A stretch of DNA of 64,000 nucleotides from Paenibacillus sp. HB172176. Lineage in GTDB: Bacteria; Bacillota; Bacilli; Paenibacillales; Paenibacillaceae. The notes under the pieces are model-generated. The model made no database searches. It was given only the letters and a program-made list of their open reading frames with translations, and had not been told where the DNA came from. Position numbers and translations under genes: made by a program. Below are positions 34,484 through 43,619 of this stretch, piece by piece. Numbering within the stretch: the first letter of the stretch is position 1; the number at the start of each line of letters is the position of its first letter. The DNA lies in assembly GCF_011947265.1 (NCBI RefSeq), contig NZ_JAATHD010000004.1:372001-436000 (forward strand), in the 5' to 3' direction.

Positions 34484-35461
34484 TTAAGCGTCAGCTGAGG
34501 CAGCAGAGTCGGCCGATGTTCCGGCTCCTCCAGCGGCTCCTCCGTCCGCGCCGCCCGCGTCAGCATCCGAGGCACCCGCCGGCTTGCGGACTCCCGGCTT
34601 CCGGCCATGCCCGCCAAGTCCTTGCTTGAACTCGCCGTTCACGAAGGCGGTCAAGCCAGCCTCCGCGCGCTGCAGCTTCTGATCGAATTGCTCTTGCGTA
34701 ATCGTGCCCGCATTTAATTGCTCGGTCAGCTTCTCCTTCACATCTTCGAGTCCGGCTGCGATAACAGCATCAACGTCGACGCCTTTCTCGGCCGCAATAT
34801 CCGCGACGGCTTTGCCGGCTGCAAGCTCTGTCGTCAGCTCCTCAGCTGTTATGCCCAATGCGGCTGTTATGGCTTCCAGGCCGACGCCCAGCTTGCCGCC
34901 GGAGCCTGGTATTCCCGCGTTCGGGCCTTTCAGCCCTCCTTTGCCTGAACCTGTCGCAACGTCAGCGCTGTCCGCCTTGTCATGAATCCGCTGCGCGTTG
35001 TTCACCAGCTTGTCGATTCCGTTCGTGGCCTGATCGAGCAGCTTGTCATACTGCTCCTGTGTAATAGCTCCGGAAGCCAGCTTCTCATCCAGCTTGGCTT
35101 TCACGGCAGCGACGCCTGCATCGATAACGGTCTGCACGTCAATGCCCTTCTCCGCAGCAATATCCGCAATCGTCTTGCCTTCCTTCAGAGCTGCTTTCAA
35201 TTCCTCGCCGGTAATGCCGAGCGTGTCGAGCAGGACGCCGTCCTCGGATCTCAGCATCGGCGAACCGTCATGCCTGCCTCTCCGCTTGCCAATCCCGTCA
35301 TTCCAGTTCCTGCCGTCCTTCAACTCGAGCTTGCTTCCTCCGTCCGTATCCCCGGCAGCCGCATTCGCTTGTCCTCCGGACCACAGTGCGCCGCCGCCCA
35401 ATGCCAGAGACAACGCGATGGAACAGGCAATTACCGTTTTCGCAGGTTTACTTTTGATCAT
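34484..35461 (-). CDS. Secreted protein with two 74-residue helical repeats
   Basis: A 325-residue exported protein with a clear signal peptide (1-36, cut near ANA-AAG). Two homologous repeats at about 81-154 and 202-275 share LGITxEEL, GKxxADIAAEKG, VDxVIxAG and GxITQEQxD, suggesting a duplicated helical bundle. The C-terminus (285-325) is a Gly/Ala/Asp-rich disordered tail. It is likely a free or loosely wall-bound protein. No enzymatic motif. Similar repeats occur in Bacilli exported proteins of unknown role. It lies divergently from the response-regulator gene. Confidence 0.75.
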   Translation of the reverse strand: MIKSKPAKTVIACSIALSLALGGGALWSGGQANAAAGDTDGGSKLELKDGRNWNDGIGKRRGRHDGSPMLRSEDGVLLDTLGITGEELKAALKEGKTIADIAAEKGIDVQTVIDAGVAAVKAKLDEKLASGAITQEQYDKLLDQATNGIDKLVNNAQRIHDKADSADVATGSGKGGLKGPNAGIPGSGGKLGVGLEAITAALGITAEELTTELAAGKAVADIAAEKGVDVDAVIAAGLEDVKEKLTEQLNAGTITQEQFDQKLQRAEAGLTAFVNGEFKQGLGGHGRKPGVRKPAGASDADAGGADGGAAGGAGTSADSAASADA

Positions 35462-35632
35462 TCGTTCTCCTCCTTTTCACAGGTATGGGATATTACCTTA
35501 CCCATCATAGACAACCACCCTTAATTTCCCTTTAAAACAATCTGAAAAAATCCTTAATTTAATCTAAATTTTTTTGGATGCTATAATGATTCTAATCAAG
35601 TCGGGAGATGGACATTAGAGGGAGGGCGCGAA

Positions 35633-37237
35633 ATGAGAAGAAAGGTCGTGCTCGCGGATGACGAGCCGCTTATCGTGAAGGGTCTCAGCAAGCTGATTCC
35701 ATGGAATGACTATGAGCTTGACCTCGTTGCCTTCGCATATGACGGCAAGGAGCTGCTGGACGCCATTGCGCAGCATCAGCCGGATATCGTGGTCAGCGAC
35801 ATTAGCATGCCGCATTTTACGGGTATCGACATGATTAAGGAGATGAAGCGGCTGGAGCTTCCCGTGAAGGTTATCTTCATCAGCGCTTACCAGGAATTCT
35901 CTTATGCCAAGGATGCCGTGGCCTACGGCGCGGTGGATTACCTTGTGAAGCCGGTCAACAAGAGCGAGCTGGAGGAGGTTGTCCGCAAGGCGATCTCTTT
36001 GCTGCAAGAGGAGGACGAGGAAGGCAAACGGAGACATAAGCTCGAGCAGCTTGAGCGCAAAGCCGGCGAAGACGAAATCGGAAGCTGGCTTAAGCAACTG
36101 ACGGAGGGCACCCTGTCGCTTCATTCCGACGCCTATCAGACGCTGCAAGAGATGATGGCCGGGGAGCTTCGGACGGTAAGCGTCATTCAGGTCGATCCGA
36201 AGGGCAATGATCACGAGCGGTGGCCCGCGCAGACGCGCAAGCTCGTAGAATTCGCTATTCATAATGTTGTGCAGGAGAGCTTGCTTGCTTATGGAGCCGG
36301 TTATTTGTTTCTGAAAAATGGCAACTACACGGTTGTTCTGGATCATGACGAGCCCGATATGCCCAAGCTGCTGGCGGATACGCTGATCCGCAACATCGAC
36401 GGCTTCCTGAAGCTGAAGGTATCGATCGGCATCGGCGGCTCAAAGCGGGAGCTGACCCAGCTTAAGACCTCCTGCGAGGAAGCGGAGTATGCGCTTGGAA
36501 TGACTTATTTCTACGGCATGAACCGGACGCTTTCCTATCGGCTGCCCGAGCAGAGGAAGGACAGCGAGCATAAGCTGTTTGCCCTGCAGCTTGATATGAT
36601 CAAGGCGATGATCGGGCAACAATGGGAGACTGTGCTGGCAAAGCTGGAAGAACTGATGACGGTGATCGAGTCGGCGACGATCGGGAACCGCAAGCTGGCG
36701 GTCTCCGCTGCATTCTCGTCGATTCTGCACATCGCGCAGGAGGTGAAGAAATCCGGCGCGAACCTCCCCGAAGGGGGCTTCGATATTCAGCATTTGCAAA
36801 GCCGATTGGAGCAATACGACAGCTATGTCGAGCTTTCCGAAGGCGTGCGGGAGATATTGCAGGAGCTGTACGACCGGATAGATGATCGATCGGGCAGCAA
36901 GGAGAAGACCTTGATCGCGAAGCTGGTCGCCTATATCGACGAGCACTACAGAGAGGATATTTCGCTGGAGTCTGTCGCGGCGATCGCTTTCATGAATCCC
37001 TATTATTTCAGCAGCTTCTTCAAGAAGCATATGAAGCAGAACTTCAAGCAATACGTGACCGATCTGCGGATGAAGCATGCGATTAAGCTGCTTGCGAGCA
37101 CCGACATGATGGTGTATGAAATCGCGGAGGAGGTCGGCTACAAGAACGCGCGTCATTTCAGCGATATGTTGCCAGACTCGAGTGGACGGAAGACGGCTGG
37201 CTGCGGTTGGCGTCAGGCGGCAAGCGGCCGCCTCTAA
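35633..37237 (+). CDS. YesN-type response regulator, C-terminus replaced (truncated AraC domain)
   Basis: Two-component regulator, probable partner of the YesM kinase at 38195. The receiver domain (1-120) has Asp9, Asp10 and phosphoacceptor Asp56 (VVSDISMP). The long linker has the usual YesN middle region. The AraC helix-turn-helix (about 425-515) is intact in its first half, but the reading leaves the family after ARHFSDM near base 37165. A normal protein would go on with about 20 more residues. The last 22 codons read out of frame into a GH43 gene. The DNA-binding domain therefore lacks the end of its second motif and may not work. A TATAAT word lies at 35582. Confidence 0.85.
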   Translation: MRRKVVLADDEPLIVKGLSKLIPWNDYELDLVAFAYDGKELLDAIAQHQPDIVVSDISMPHFTGIDMIKEMKRLELPVKVIFISAYQEFSYAKDAVAYGAVDYLVKPVNKSELEEVVRKAISLLQEEDEEGKRRHKLEQLERKAGEDEIGSWLKQLTEGTLSLHSDAYQTLQEMMAGELRTVSVIQVDPKGNDHERWPAQTRKLVEFAIHNVVQESLLAYGAGYLFLKNGNYTVVLDHDEPDMPKLLADTLIRNIDGFLKLKVSIGIGGSKRELTQLKTSCEEAEYALGMTYFYGMNRTLSYRLPEQRKDSEHKLFALQLDMIKAMIGQQWETVLAKLEELMTVIESATIGNRKLAVSAAFSSILHIAQEVKKSGANLPEGGFDIQHLQSRLEQYDSYVELSEGVREILQELYDRIDDRSGSKEKTLIAKLVAYIDEHYREDISLESVAAIAFMNPYYFSSFFKKHMKQNFKQYVTDLRMKHAIKLLASTDMMVYEIAEEVGYKNARHFSDMLPDSSGRKTAGCGWRQAASGRL

Positions 37238-37911
37238 TTGAAGAAGGGCCAAATCTGCCGCCGCATCCCTTCCCGGCTGAATCGGCTGAGGATCATTTCG
37301 ACGAACCACAGTTGGGCGGCCAGTATTTCTCGCTCCGAGTTCCTGCAAGCGAAGAATGGATGAGTCTGACGGAGCGTCCGGGATTTCTGCGGCTTCGCGG
37401 CCGGGAGTCGCTGAACTCCTGGTTCGATCAGAGCCTGATCGCCAGAAGGCTCCAGCATTATGAATGCGAAGCGGAGACCTGCGTGGAGTTCGAGCCGCTG
37501 CATTTTAACCAGATGGCGGGCTTGGCGCTGTATTATGACGAAGCTGATCATTTCTATCTGTATGTCAGCAGGGATGAGGACAAGGGCAAGCAGATTGCGC
37601 TTTCGGTAACGAAGCAGGGGCAGTACGGCGAGCCCGAAGGAGCCGCATTGTCGGCGGAGGGCTGGGATCGTTGTTATTTGAAGGCGACGATTCGTTACGA
37701 CGAGGTTCAGTTCAGCGCATCCCCTGACGGTGCGGATTGGCAGCCTGTCGGTCCGGCGCTGGATCTTGGCCAGCTATCCGACGAATATGAGGGCAAGCTG
37801 GGCTTCACCGGCACCTTGATTGGCCTCTGCGCGCAGGATTTGTCCGGCACGGGACTGCATGCCGATTTTGATTATTTCAACTATGCGAGTGCGGATGCGG
37901 GGGTCGAATAG
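37171..37911 (+). pseudogene. 3' remnant of a GH43 beta-xylosidase-like gene
   Basis: From base 37171, in another frame than the upstream regulator, the sequence encodes ARLEWTEDGWLRLASGG and then a beta-sandwich of about 220 residues with PSLY-like end FDYFNYASADAGVE. This is the C-terminal part of XynB-type GH43 enzymes, including the EWTEDGWLRL element that joins the propeller to the accessory domain. The five-bladed catalytic propeller is missing. No ribosome binding site or start precedes it; the TTG at 37207 has none. It is a remnant joined to the regulator gene by deletion or misassembly. Confidence 0.85.
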
Positions 37912-38129
37912 GCAAGAGAAATATGCTTTCCGGCAGACAGCGGCGACATGCTGTTTGCCGGGAGGTGTATTTTTGTTTTGAAGCAATATGAGGCCATGGA
38001 GAGAGTTAGTGAGATTAGTGAGAGCGGGGAAGTGTAAAATATAAGGGTGAAAATCCTGTTTATCGCATGAATCTGAGCAGACGAGATGAATATAAGGGAA
38101 TTATTCCAGTATATTACCGCGAGCTTGTT

Positions 38130-38157
38130 TGATATACACTCTGAACAAGGTATGATG
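38130..38157 (+). promoter_or_regulatory. Promoter of the YesM kinase gene
   Basis: TTGATA (38130-38135), a 16-bp spacer and TATGAT (38152-38157) lie 38 bp before the start. CTTGTT and AACAAG flank most of the spacer as a short inverted repeat and could be a regulator site. Confidence 0.6.
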
Positions 38158-38194
38158 GACAAAAGCAAGCACACAGAGAAACGGGGGGATCGCA

Positions 38195-39997
38195 ATGGCA
38201 TTCCTGCGCAGCTGGCGCAACAGCATATTCGTTAAATTTTCCGCGGCGTTCCTGTTGGTCGGGCTGATTCCGTTAATCGCGCTCAGCATCTTCTCCTTGC
38301 AGGCGTTCACAGGCCATGTGCAGCAATTCACCGTGAATAATCTGAAGCAGATGTCGCTCTACATGAGCTACAACGTGAACAACTTCATCTCGGATTACGA
38401 CGATATTACGAGGCTGATGTACACGGGAAGATACGAAGGCTATTCGCAGAGCTTGTCCGTGAATCAGACGCAGAACGTGAACGAGTACGGACAGATCAAT
38501 GACGCGCCGATAGACGGATTTCTGAAAACAGTTCTATACAGCGACAAGCAAATCCGCAGCGTCTACTTTGTTCGCGCCATGGACGGCAAGCTGTATACGC
38601 AGACCCGCCAGAGCAAGCCGCTTCGGGCGGATCAACTGCCCCTTGAGGAATGGTCGAGGCCGCTTGCCGAGAACCCGAACTATCTCTCGATCTATCCGAC
38701 CCATGATGAGAGCTATTACACCAATTCCAACTACCGCGTCATTACCTTCGGACGCAATCTCATTGATATTTCCGGCAAGCTGACGGCGGAGCCGAAGGTG
38801 GTCGGCAGCTTGTTCATCGATGTGGACGCGGGAGCGCTCGACGCCTTCTTCCGCGAGCTGAATTTGGGCGAGTCGGATCAGCTCTACGTGCTGGATGGCG
38901 AGAATAAGGTGTATTACAGCCAGAGCAGCAGCTCGAAAGCGGGTAAGAATCCCGACTTCGAGCATTTCGACACGGGCAATTTCCTCGTGCTTAGTGAGGA
39001 GGTTCCCAATCTGAAAGGCAGAGTGCTGATGCTCGTCTCGAAGGAAAATCTGTATCAGCAGCTCACCTCCACCCGATTCGCCGTTTACATTGCAATCATT
39101 ATCTGTGCGGCGGTGCTGCTTGCGATGGGTATCTGGTTCTCGAAACGGCTTGGCTCGCCGATCCGCAATGTGCTGCAGCATATGAACAAGGTTGAGATGG
39201 GCAATCTCGATACGCCGATTACAAGCTACGGCAAGGATGAGATGGGCAGGCTCGCGTTCGGCTTTAATCGAATGCTCGATCGGTTGAAGATTTTCATCAA
39301 TGAGGCCTATGTGGCGGAGATCAAGCAGAAGCAGGCGGAGCTTAACGCGCTGAAGAGCCAGATTCGTCCGCATTATCTCTACAATACGCTGGAAGTCATA
39401 AGGATGAACGCGGTCTATAATGACGACGGCGAGGTTGCGGAGATGATTCGTTCCTTATCCAATCAATTGAAATACGTCATTGATTACGGAGAGGATTGGG
39501 TAACGCTGCAGAAGGAGCTTGCCCATCTCGAGGATTATTTCTACATTATTCGGGTCAGGTTCGAAAATCGCATCGACCTCAAAGTCAATATAGCGCATGA
39601 TATCGATTTGGATTGGCAGATTCTCAAGCTGTCGCTGCAGCCGATCGTGGAGAATGCGATTCAGCACGGCATTCGGCCCAAAGGCAGCAAGGGGAGCGTG
39701 CTTGTGACCGTCGAGAGCTTGAAAGGGAAGCTCGCGATTACCGTGTACGACGACGGTGTCGGAATCGAGACGGAGCGATTGCGGCGCTTGAAGCAAGCGC
39801 TGGATGAACCGGCGGCGCCCAGCAAGAATGTCGGAATGAAGAATGTGCATGACCGCATCAAATCGATGTGCGGCGACGACTATGGCCTGGAGCTTAGCAG
39901 CAAGCAGCATGTCGGCACCTCGATCAGGCTATGGCTGCCCGTCAAGGATGCGGCGACCAAAGCCGTCATCGAGAAGGAGGGTCCCCCTCAAAGCTGA
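38195..39997 (+). CDS. YesM-family sensor histidine kinase
   Basis: Membrane sensor of 600 residues. It has a first membrane segment (about 12-34), an extracellular Cache-type domain (35-294), a second membrane segment (296-314) and HAMP (315-370). The phosphorylated His393 is in SQIRPHYLYNTLE, and HATPase_c follows with N box VENAIQHGI and G box DDGVGIE. Such kinases sense extracellular sugars or their breakdown products and switch on import genes. Its response regulator should be the gene at 35633, which is broken at its end. ATG 38195 has GGGGG upstream. The CUT1 importer genes follow. Confidence 0.93.
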   Translation: MAFLRSWRNSIFVKFSAAFLLVGLIPLIALSIFSLQAFTGHVQQFTVNNLKQMSLYMSYNVNNFISDYDDITRLMYTGRYEGYSQSLSVNQTQNVNEYGQINDAPIDGFLKTVLYSDKQIRSVYFVRAMDGKLYTQTRQSKPLRADQLPLEEWSRPLAENPNYLSIYPTHDESYYTNSNYRVITFGRNLIDISGKLTAEPKVVGSLFIDVDAGALDAFFRELNLGESDQLYVLDGENKVYYSQSSSSKAGKNPDFEHFDTGNFLVLSEEVPNLKGRVLMLVSKENLYQQLTSTRFAVYIAIIICAAVLLAMGIWFSKRLGSPIRNVLQHMNKVEMGNLDTPITSYGKDEMGRLAFGFNRMLDRLKIFINEAYVAEIKQKQAELNALKSQIRPHYLYNTLEVIRMNAVYNDDGEVAEMIRSLSNQLKYVIDYGEDWVTLQKELAHLEDYFYIIRVRFENRIDLKVNIAHDIDLDWQILKLSLQPIVENAIQHGIRPKGSKGSVLVTVESLKGKLAITVYDDGVGIETERLRRLKQALDEPAAPSKNVGMKNVHDRIKSMCGDDYGLELSSKQHVGTSIRLWLPVKDAATKAVIEKEGPPQS

Positions 39998-40139
39998 AGC
40001 AGCGCTCGAAACATCTTAAATTCCCCGCACATGAGGCTTAAAAAACTTCATTCAATGAATCTGTAAGCGGTGTTACTCTTAGATCAAGGAACAAGCACAA
40101 CCATTCAAAGCGCAGAACGAAAAGGGAGGCTTACAGAAA

Positions 40140-41489
40140 ATGAAGAAAAAGACGGTTTTCCAATCCTTCTCCATCCTGCTTGCCGCGTCGTTGGTATTGA
40201 CGGCATGCGGAGGAAACAATAACGGCAATAACGGCTCGAACGGCAATGCCGCGACCAATGCGCCGACATCCGATGCGACAGATGCTCCTTCGAAGAAGGT
40301 TACGATCTCGATGGGCTACGCGACCGGCGACCCGGCCACGAAGCAAGCGATCGAGAACACGATTGACGCGTTCACAGATGCGAATCCTAATATTACGATC
40401 AAGAACATCAGCGAAACGACAAGCGATTCCTACCTCGATTGGTTGAAAACGAAGGATGCGGTAGGCGAGTTCCCGGATCTCGTCGAGATGCGCGATACGA
40501 AGGTGTTCGCGGACGCGGGCAAGCTGGCCGAGCTTCCAGAGGATCTGCAAGGACTGTTCACGTATCTGCCGGAATATGAAGGCAAGAACTATAACGCGCC
40601 GATGACCGGCAACGCGCCTCAAGGCATCATATACAGCAAGAAGGCGTATGCGGACGCGGGCATCACCGAATTGCCGAAAACTTACGGCGAATTCATCGAA
40701 GCGCAGCAGAAGCTGCTGGACTCCGGCATCTCGCCGATCGTGGTCGGCGGCAAGGATCTGTTCCATATGGGCTTCTGGATCAATTACTTCCTGATTAATA
40801 ATGTGTACGCGAATGATCCGGACTGGAACTCCAAGCGCACGGCGCAAACGGCAAGCTTCACGGACGAGAATGTGGTGAAGGCGATGACGGATTATAAAGA
40901 ATTATTCTCGAAATATATCGACAAAGGCTGGCTGAGCACCGGCGACAATCAAACGGCTTCGATGCTCATTACGGGCAAGGCGGCCGAGCTGTACTCCGGT
41001 CCGTGGATGTTCGGACAGATCGAAGAAGCGGATCCGAGCTTCGAATACGGCTTCTATGCGCTGCCTGGCGATGACGGAAGCGTAACGGTCAACGGCCTGC
41101 CTACACTTGCGGGATGGTCGCTATCCGCGGAAGCAGACAAGGATCCGGATAAAGTAGCGGCGATTGAAGCGTTCATCAAATTCTTCTTCGAGCCGGAGCA
41201 ATACGGTCCATATCTGGCGACGGTTAACGGCATTCCGACAACGAAGGCCGAGGTTACGTACGAAACCGGCGAGCAAATGAAGGAAGTGCTGCGTCTGATG
41301 GCGGATGATTCCGTCGGCAAGTCGATGATGATCAACAACTGGTTCGGCGACAATGCGATTCCGCCGCAATTCCGCAACTGGTTCTACAAGCTGATGCAGG
41401 AATTGGTCGTGAAGGACGGCAATGTAGCCGACTATATGAAGCAAGCCGATACGGAGTACGACAGCAATGTGAAAGCTAACGCGCAGTAA
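40140..41489 (+). CDS. Sugar ABC transporter substrate-binding lipoprotein (CUT1)
   Basis: Binding protein of 449 residues for a sugar or oligosaccharide importer. The signal ends in a lipobox (LTAC, cysteine at about 22) followed by an Asn/Gly-rich tether. The body is a family 1 extracellular binding protein (VTISMGYATGDPATKQAIENT, AELYSGPWMFGQIEEADP, PTLAGWSLSAEADKDP). ATG 40140 follows AAAGGGAGG. A terminator-like hairpin after it likely makes the binding protein more abundant than the permeases. From the neighbouring GH88 enzyme, a uronic-acid-containing oligosaccharide is the likely cargo (inference). Confidence 0.93.
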   Translation: MKKKTVFQSFSILLAASLVLTACGGNNNGNNGSNGNAATNAPTSDATDAPSKKVTISMGYATGDPATKQAIENTIDAFTDANPNITIKNISETTSDSYLDWLKTKDAVGEFPDLVEMRDTKVFADAGKLAELPEDLQGLFTYLPEYEGKNYNAPMTGNAPQGIIYSKKAYADAGITELPKTYGEFIEAQQKLLDSGISPIVVGGKDLFHMGFWINYFLINNVYANDPDWNSKRTAQTASFTDENVVKAMTDYKELFSKYIDKGWLSTGDNQTASMLITGKAAELYSGPWMFGQIEEADPSFEYGFYALPGDDGSVTVNGLPTLAGWSLSAEADKDPDKVAAIEAFIKFFFEPEQYGPYLATVNGIPTTKAEVTYETGEQMKEVLRLMADDSVGKSMMINNWFGDNAIPPQFRNWFYKLMQELVVKDGNVADYMKQADTEYDSNVKANAQ

Positions 41490-41506
41490 TCCAGCTTTCT
41501 GCGAAC

Positions 41507-41542
41507 ATAACCTCTGCCGCTTACGGCGGGGGTTATTGTTTT
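41507..41542 (+). terminator. Leaky terminator between binding protein and permeases
   Basis: ATAACCTCTGCCGC pairs with GGCGGGGGTTAT (a short mismatch inside) around a TTAC loop, then TGTTTT. Placed 18 bp after the binding-protein stop, it probably attenuates rather than ends the operon. Confidence 0.65.
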
Positions 41543-41595
41543 CAAAGGGGCTTTAACGCCCGCTCAAAGTTCAACATGAAAGGCAGGAGAGAGCC

Positions 41596-42501
41596 ATGAA
41601 TGCCGCAGCTTTACAGAGAAAGAAGAGGAAGTGGTATCGCAACTACGCCATCTGGTTCGTGTTGCCCGCATTTCTGTTCTACACCGTGTTCGTCATGGTG
41701 CCGACCTTCAGCAGCGTCTATCTCAGCTTCACCTCATGGGACGGCATCAGCGATACGGTCCATTACATTGGATTCGATAACTTCAAGGAAATATGGAGCA
41801 GTCCCCGCGTGCATAACGCGCTCAAGAATACGATTATTGTTGCTGTCGCGCTTGTTTTATTAGAAAATATAGCAGCGCTTGCACTTGCGATCCTGATGGA
41901 TCATGTGCGATGGTTCAAAAACTTCTTCCGCAGCATCTTCTATTTTCCCGTGCTCATGAGCGGTATTATTATGGGCTTCATCTGGAGTATTATTCTTAAC
42001 TATAATTTCGGCGTCGTGAATCAGCTTCTGAGCATGATTGGACTGGAGTCCTGGAAGCTGGATTGGCTGGGCAATCCGAATTTCGCGCTGATTTCGATCA
42101 TACTGTCAACGGTTTGGAAGTCCGCGGGCTATTATATGATCATCTATCTCGCCGGCTTGCAGGGCATCCCGCAGGATTTGCTCGAGGCGGCAAGCATCGA
42201 CGGAGCGGGCAAGTGGAAGATTTTCAAGAGCATCACGTTCCCGCTGCTGGCCGGCGCGACCACGGTATGCGTCATGCTGTCGATGATCAATTCCTTGAAG
42301 CTGTTCGATCAGATCGCGGTTATGACCGACGGCGGTCCGGGCTTCGCGACGGAAACGTTGACTTACATTGTCTATAAGGTTGGTTTTGGCGAGCTGAGAC
42401 AAGGCTTCGGAACGGCGCTGGCGTTCGTGCTCTTCCTGCTCATCCTCATCGTCTCGCTGATTCAGATTAAGCTGCTGCGCAGCAGGGAGGTGCAGATGTA
42501 G
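41596..42501 (+). CDS. Sugar ABC transporter permease, MalF/UgpA-type
   Basis: Permease of 301 residues with six membrane segments. The EAA loop is at about 195-215 (IPQDLLEAASIDGAGKW). The VMTDGGPGFATETL periplasmic motif near 245-260 is typical of the CUT1 MalF-type subunits. ATG 41596 has GGAGAG upstream. The next permease begins at the base after its stop. No ATPase gene accompanies them. Confidence 0.95.
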   Translation: MNAAALQRKKRKWYRNYAIWFVLPAFLFYTVFVMVPTFSSVYLSFTSWDGISDTVHYIGFDNFKEIWSSPRVHNALKNTIIVAVALVLLENIAALALAILMDHVRWFKNFFRSIFYFPVLMSGIIMGFIWSIILNYNFGVVNQLLSMIGLESWKLDWLGNPNFALISIILSTVWKSAGYYMIIYLAGLQGIPQDLLEAASIDGAGKWKIFKSITFPLLAGATTVCVMLSMINSLKLFDQIAVMTDGGPGFATETLTYIVYKVGFGELRQGFGTALAFVLFLLILIVSLIQIKLLRSREVQM

Positions 42502-43344
42502 ATGAGAAGCAAGGTGAAGAAACCGATAACATCCAGCGATATGGTCATTCTCGTCGTCACTTTGATCCTGGCGCTCATCTTCGTCTTCCCGATCTTCTTC
42601 AACATCATGTCGGCGTTCAAGACGAATGCACAAATTCTGAGAGACGCGCTATCATTCCCCACGGGAGTGTATCTGGACAGCTTCAAGTATCTGCTGACGG
42701 AGACGAGATATCCGCAGGCGATGGCGAACAGCGCGATTCTGACCCTCGGGTCGATCGCCGCAATGGTGCTTATTATCCCGATGGCGGCGTACGCCATCGA
42801 GCGAACGAATAGGAAATGGACGAACGCGGTTTATGTGTTCTTCCTGTTCGGCATGATGATTCCGTTCCAGGTGTACATGATTCCGCTGTTCAAGCAGCTC
42901 AAGCTGATGGGCTTGTTCGGCTCGCTCATCGGACCTATCTTCATCTACGTGGCGGGCTCCGTAGGCTTTGGCGTGCTGCTGTTCACAAGCTTTCTGAAGG
43001 GCGTTCCTAGAGAAATCGAGGAATCGGCGGAGATTGACGGCTGCTCGCGCATGGGCATCTTCTGGAGAGTGGTCTTCCCGCTGCTTGGACCGGTTACGGC
43101 AAGCATGGTCGTGCTGCAAGGCCTTGGCATCTGGAACGACTTCCTCATGCCGATGCTGGCGCTTCCCTCCGGCCAGGCGAAGACGATGGTCGTCGAGCTG
43201 TTCTACTTTGTCGGCGAATTCTCGTCCCGCTGGGACATGATCTTCGCAGGCACGACGATGTCGCTCGTTCCGGTGCTGATCGCGTTTTTGTCTCTGCAGA
43301 AGTATTTTGTGAAGGGTGTCTCGTCAGGGGCGATCAAGGGCTGA
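42502..43344 (+). CDS. Sugar ABC transporter permease, MalG/UgpE-type
   Basis: Second permease, 280 residues, six membrane segments, with EAA loop VPREIEESAEIDGCSR (about 168-185) and C-terminal KYFVKGVSSGAIKG, typical of MalG/LacG. Starts directly after the previous stop (TAG-ATG). It completes the importer begun at 40140. The following 275-bp gap holds no gene, only the inverted 23-bp repeats. Confidence 0.95.
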   Translation: MRSKVKKPITSSDMVILVVTLILALIFVFPIFFNIMSAFKTNAQILRDALSFPTGVYLDSFKYLLTETRYPQAMANSAILTLGSIAAMVLIIPMAAYAIERTNRKWTNAVYVFFLFGMMIPFQVYMIPLFKQLKLMGLFGSLIGPIFIYVAGSVGFGVLLFTSFLKGVPREIEESAEIDGCSRMGIFWRVVFPLLGPVTASMVVLQGLGIWNDFLMPMLALPSGQAKTMVVELFYFVGEFSSRWDMIFAGTTMSLVPVLIAFLSLQKYFVKGVSSGAIKG

Positions 43345-43356
43345 ACTCGGGCCGAA

Positions 43357-43543
43357 CCTAACGAAGACTCATAGCGTTAATCTCATCCTGCCGCCCGTTT
43401 TCTAAATTTAACGAAGATTCATAACGTAATTGCAGCAAAAACAGACATTTTGTCGCTAAAAAAGGTGAATAAGCATACAGATCTTCGTTAGATTCTCAAT
43501 TATGCAGAAAATCGACTTATAACGTTATGAGGATTCGTTAGAG
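43357..43543. repeat. Nested inverted-repeat element (two direct, two inverted 23-bp units)
   Basis: Forward units at 43358-43380 and 43408-43430 (TAACGAAGAYTCATARCG) face inverted units at about 43480-43495 (ATCTTCGTTAGATT) and 43519-43542 (ATAACGTTATGAGG, ATTCGTTAGA). Together they can fold into a nested cruciform of about 187 bp. The same layout occurs at 55188-55374. Confidence 0.75.
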
Positions 43544-43619
43544 CTCTGACTTTTCATCGAATATGATGTTTGAACTTACGGAATAACCATAAATTTCTAT
43601 AAGAAAGTGTGATGCGCGA

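Noticed and set aside
37207-37911. Independent gene starting at TTG 37207
   Set aside because: No ribosome binding site, and the GH43 reading continues upstream of it to the junction at about 37171, so it is a remnant.
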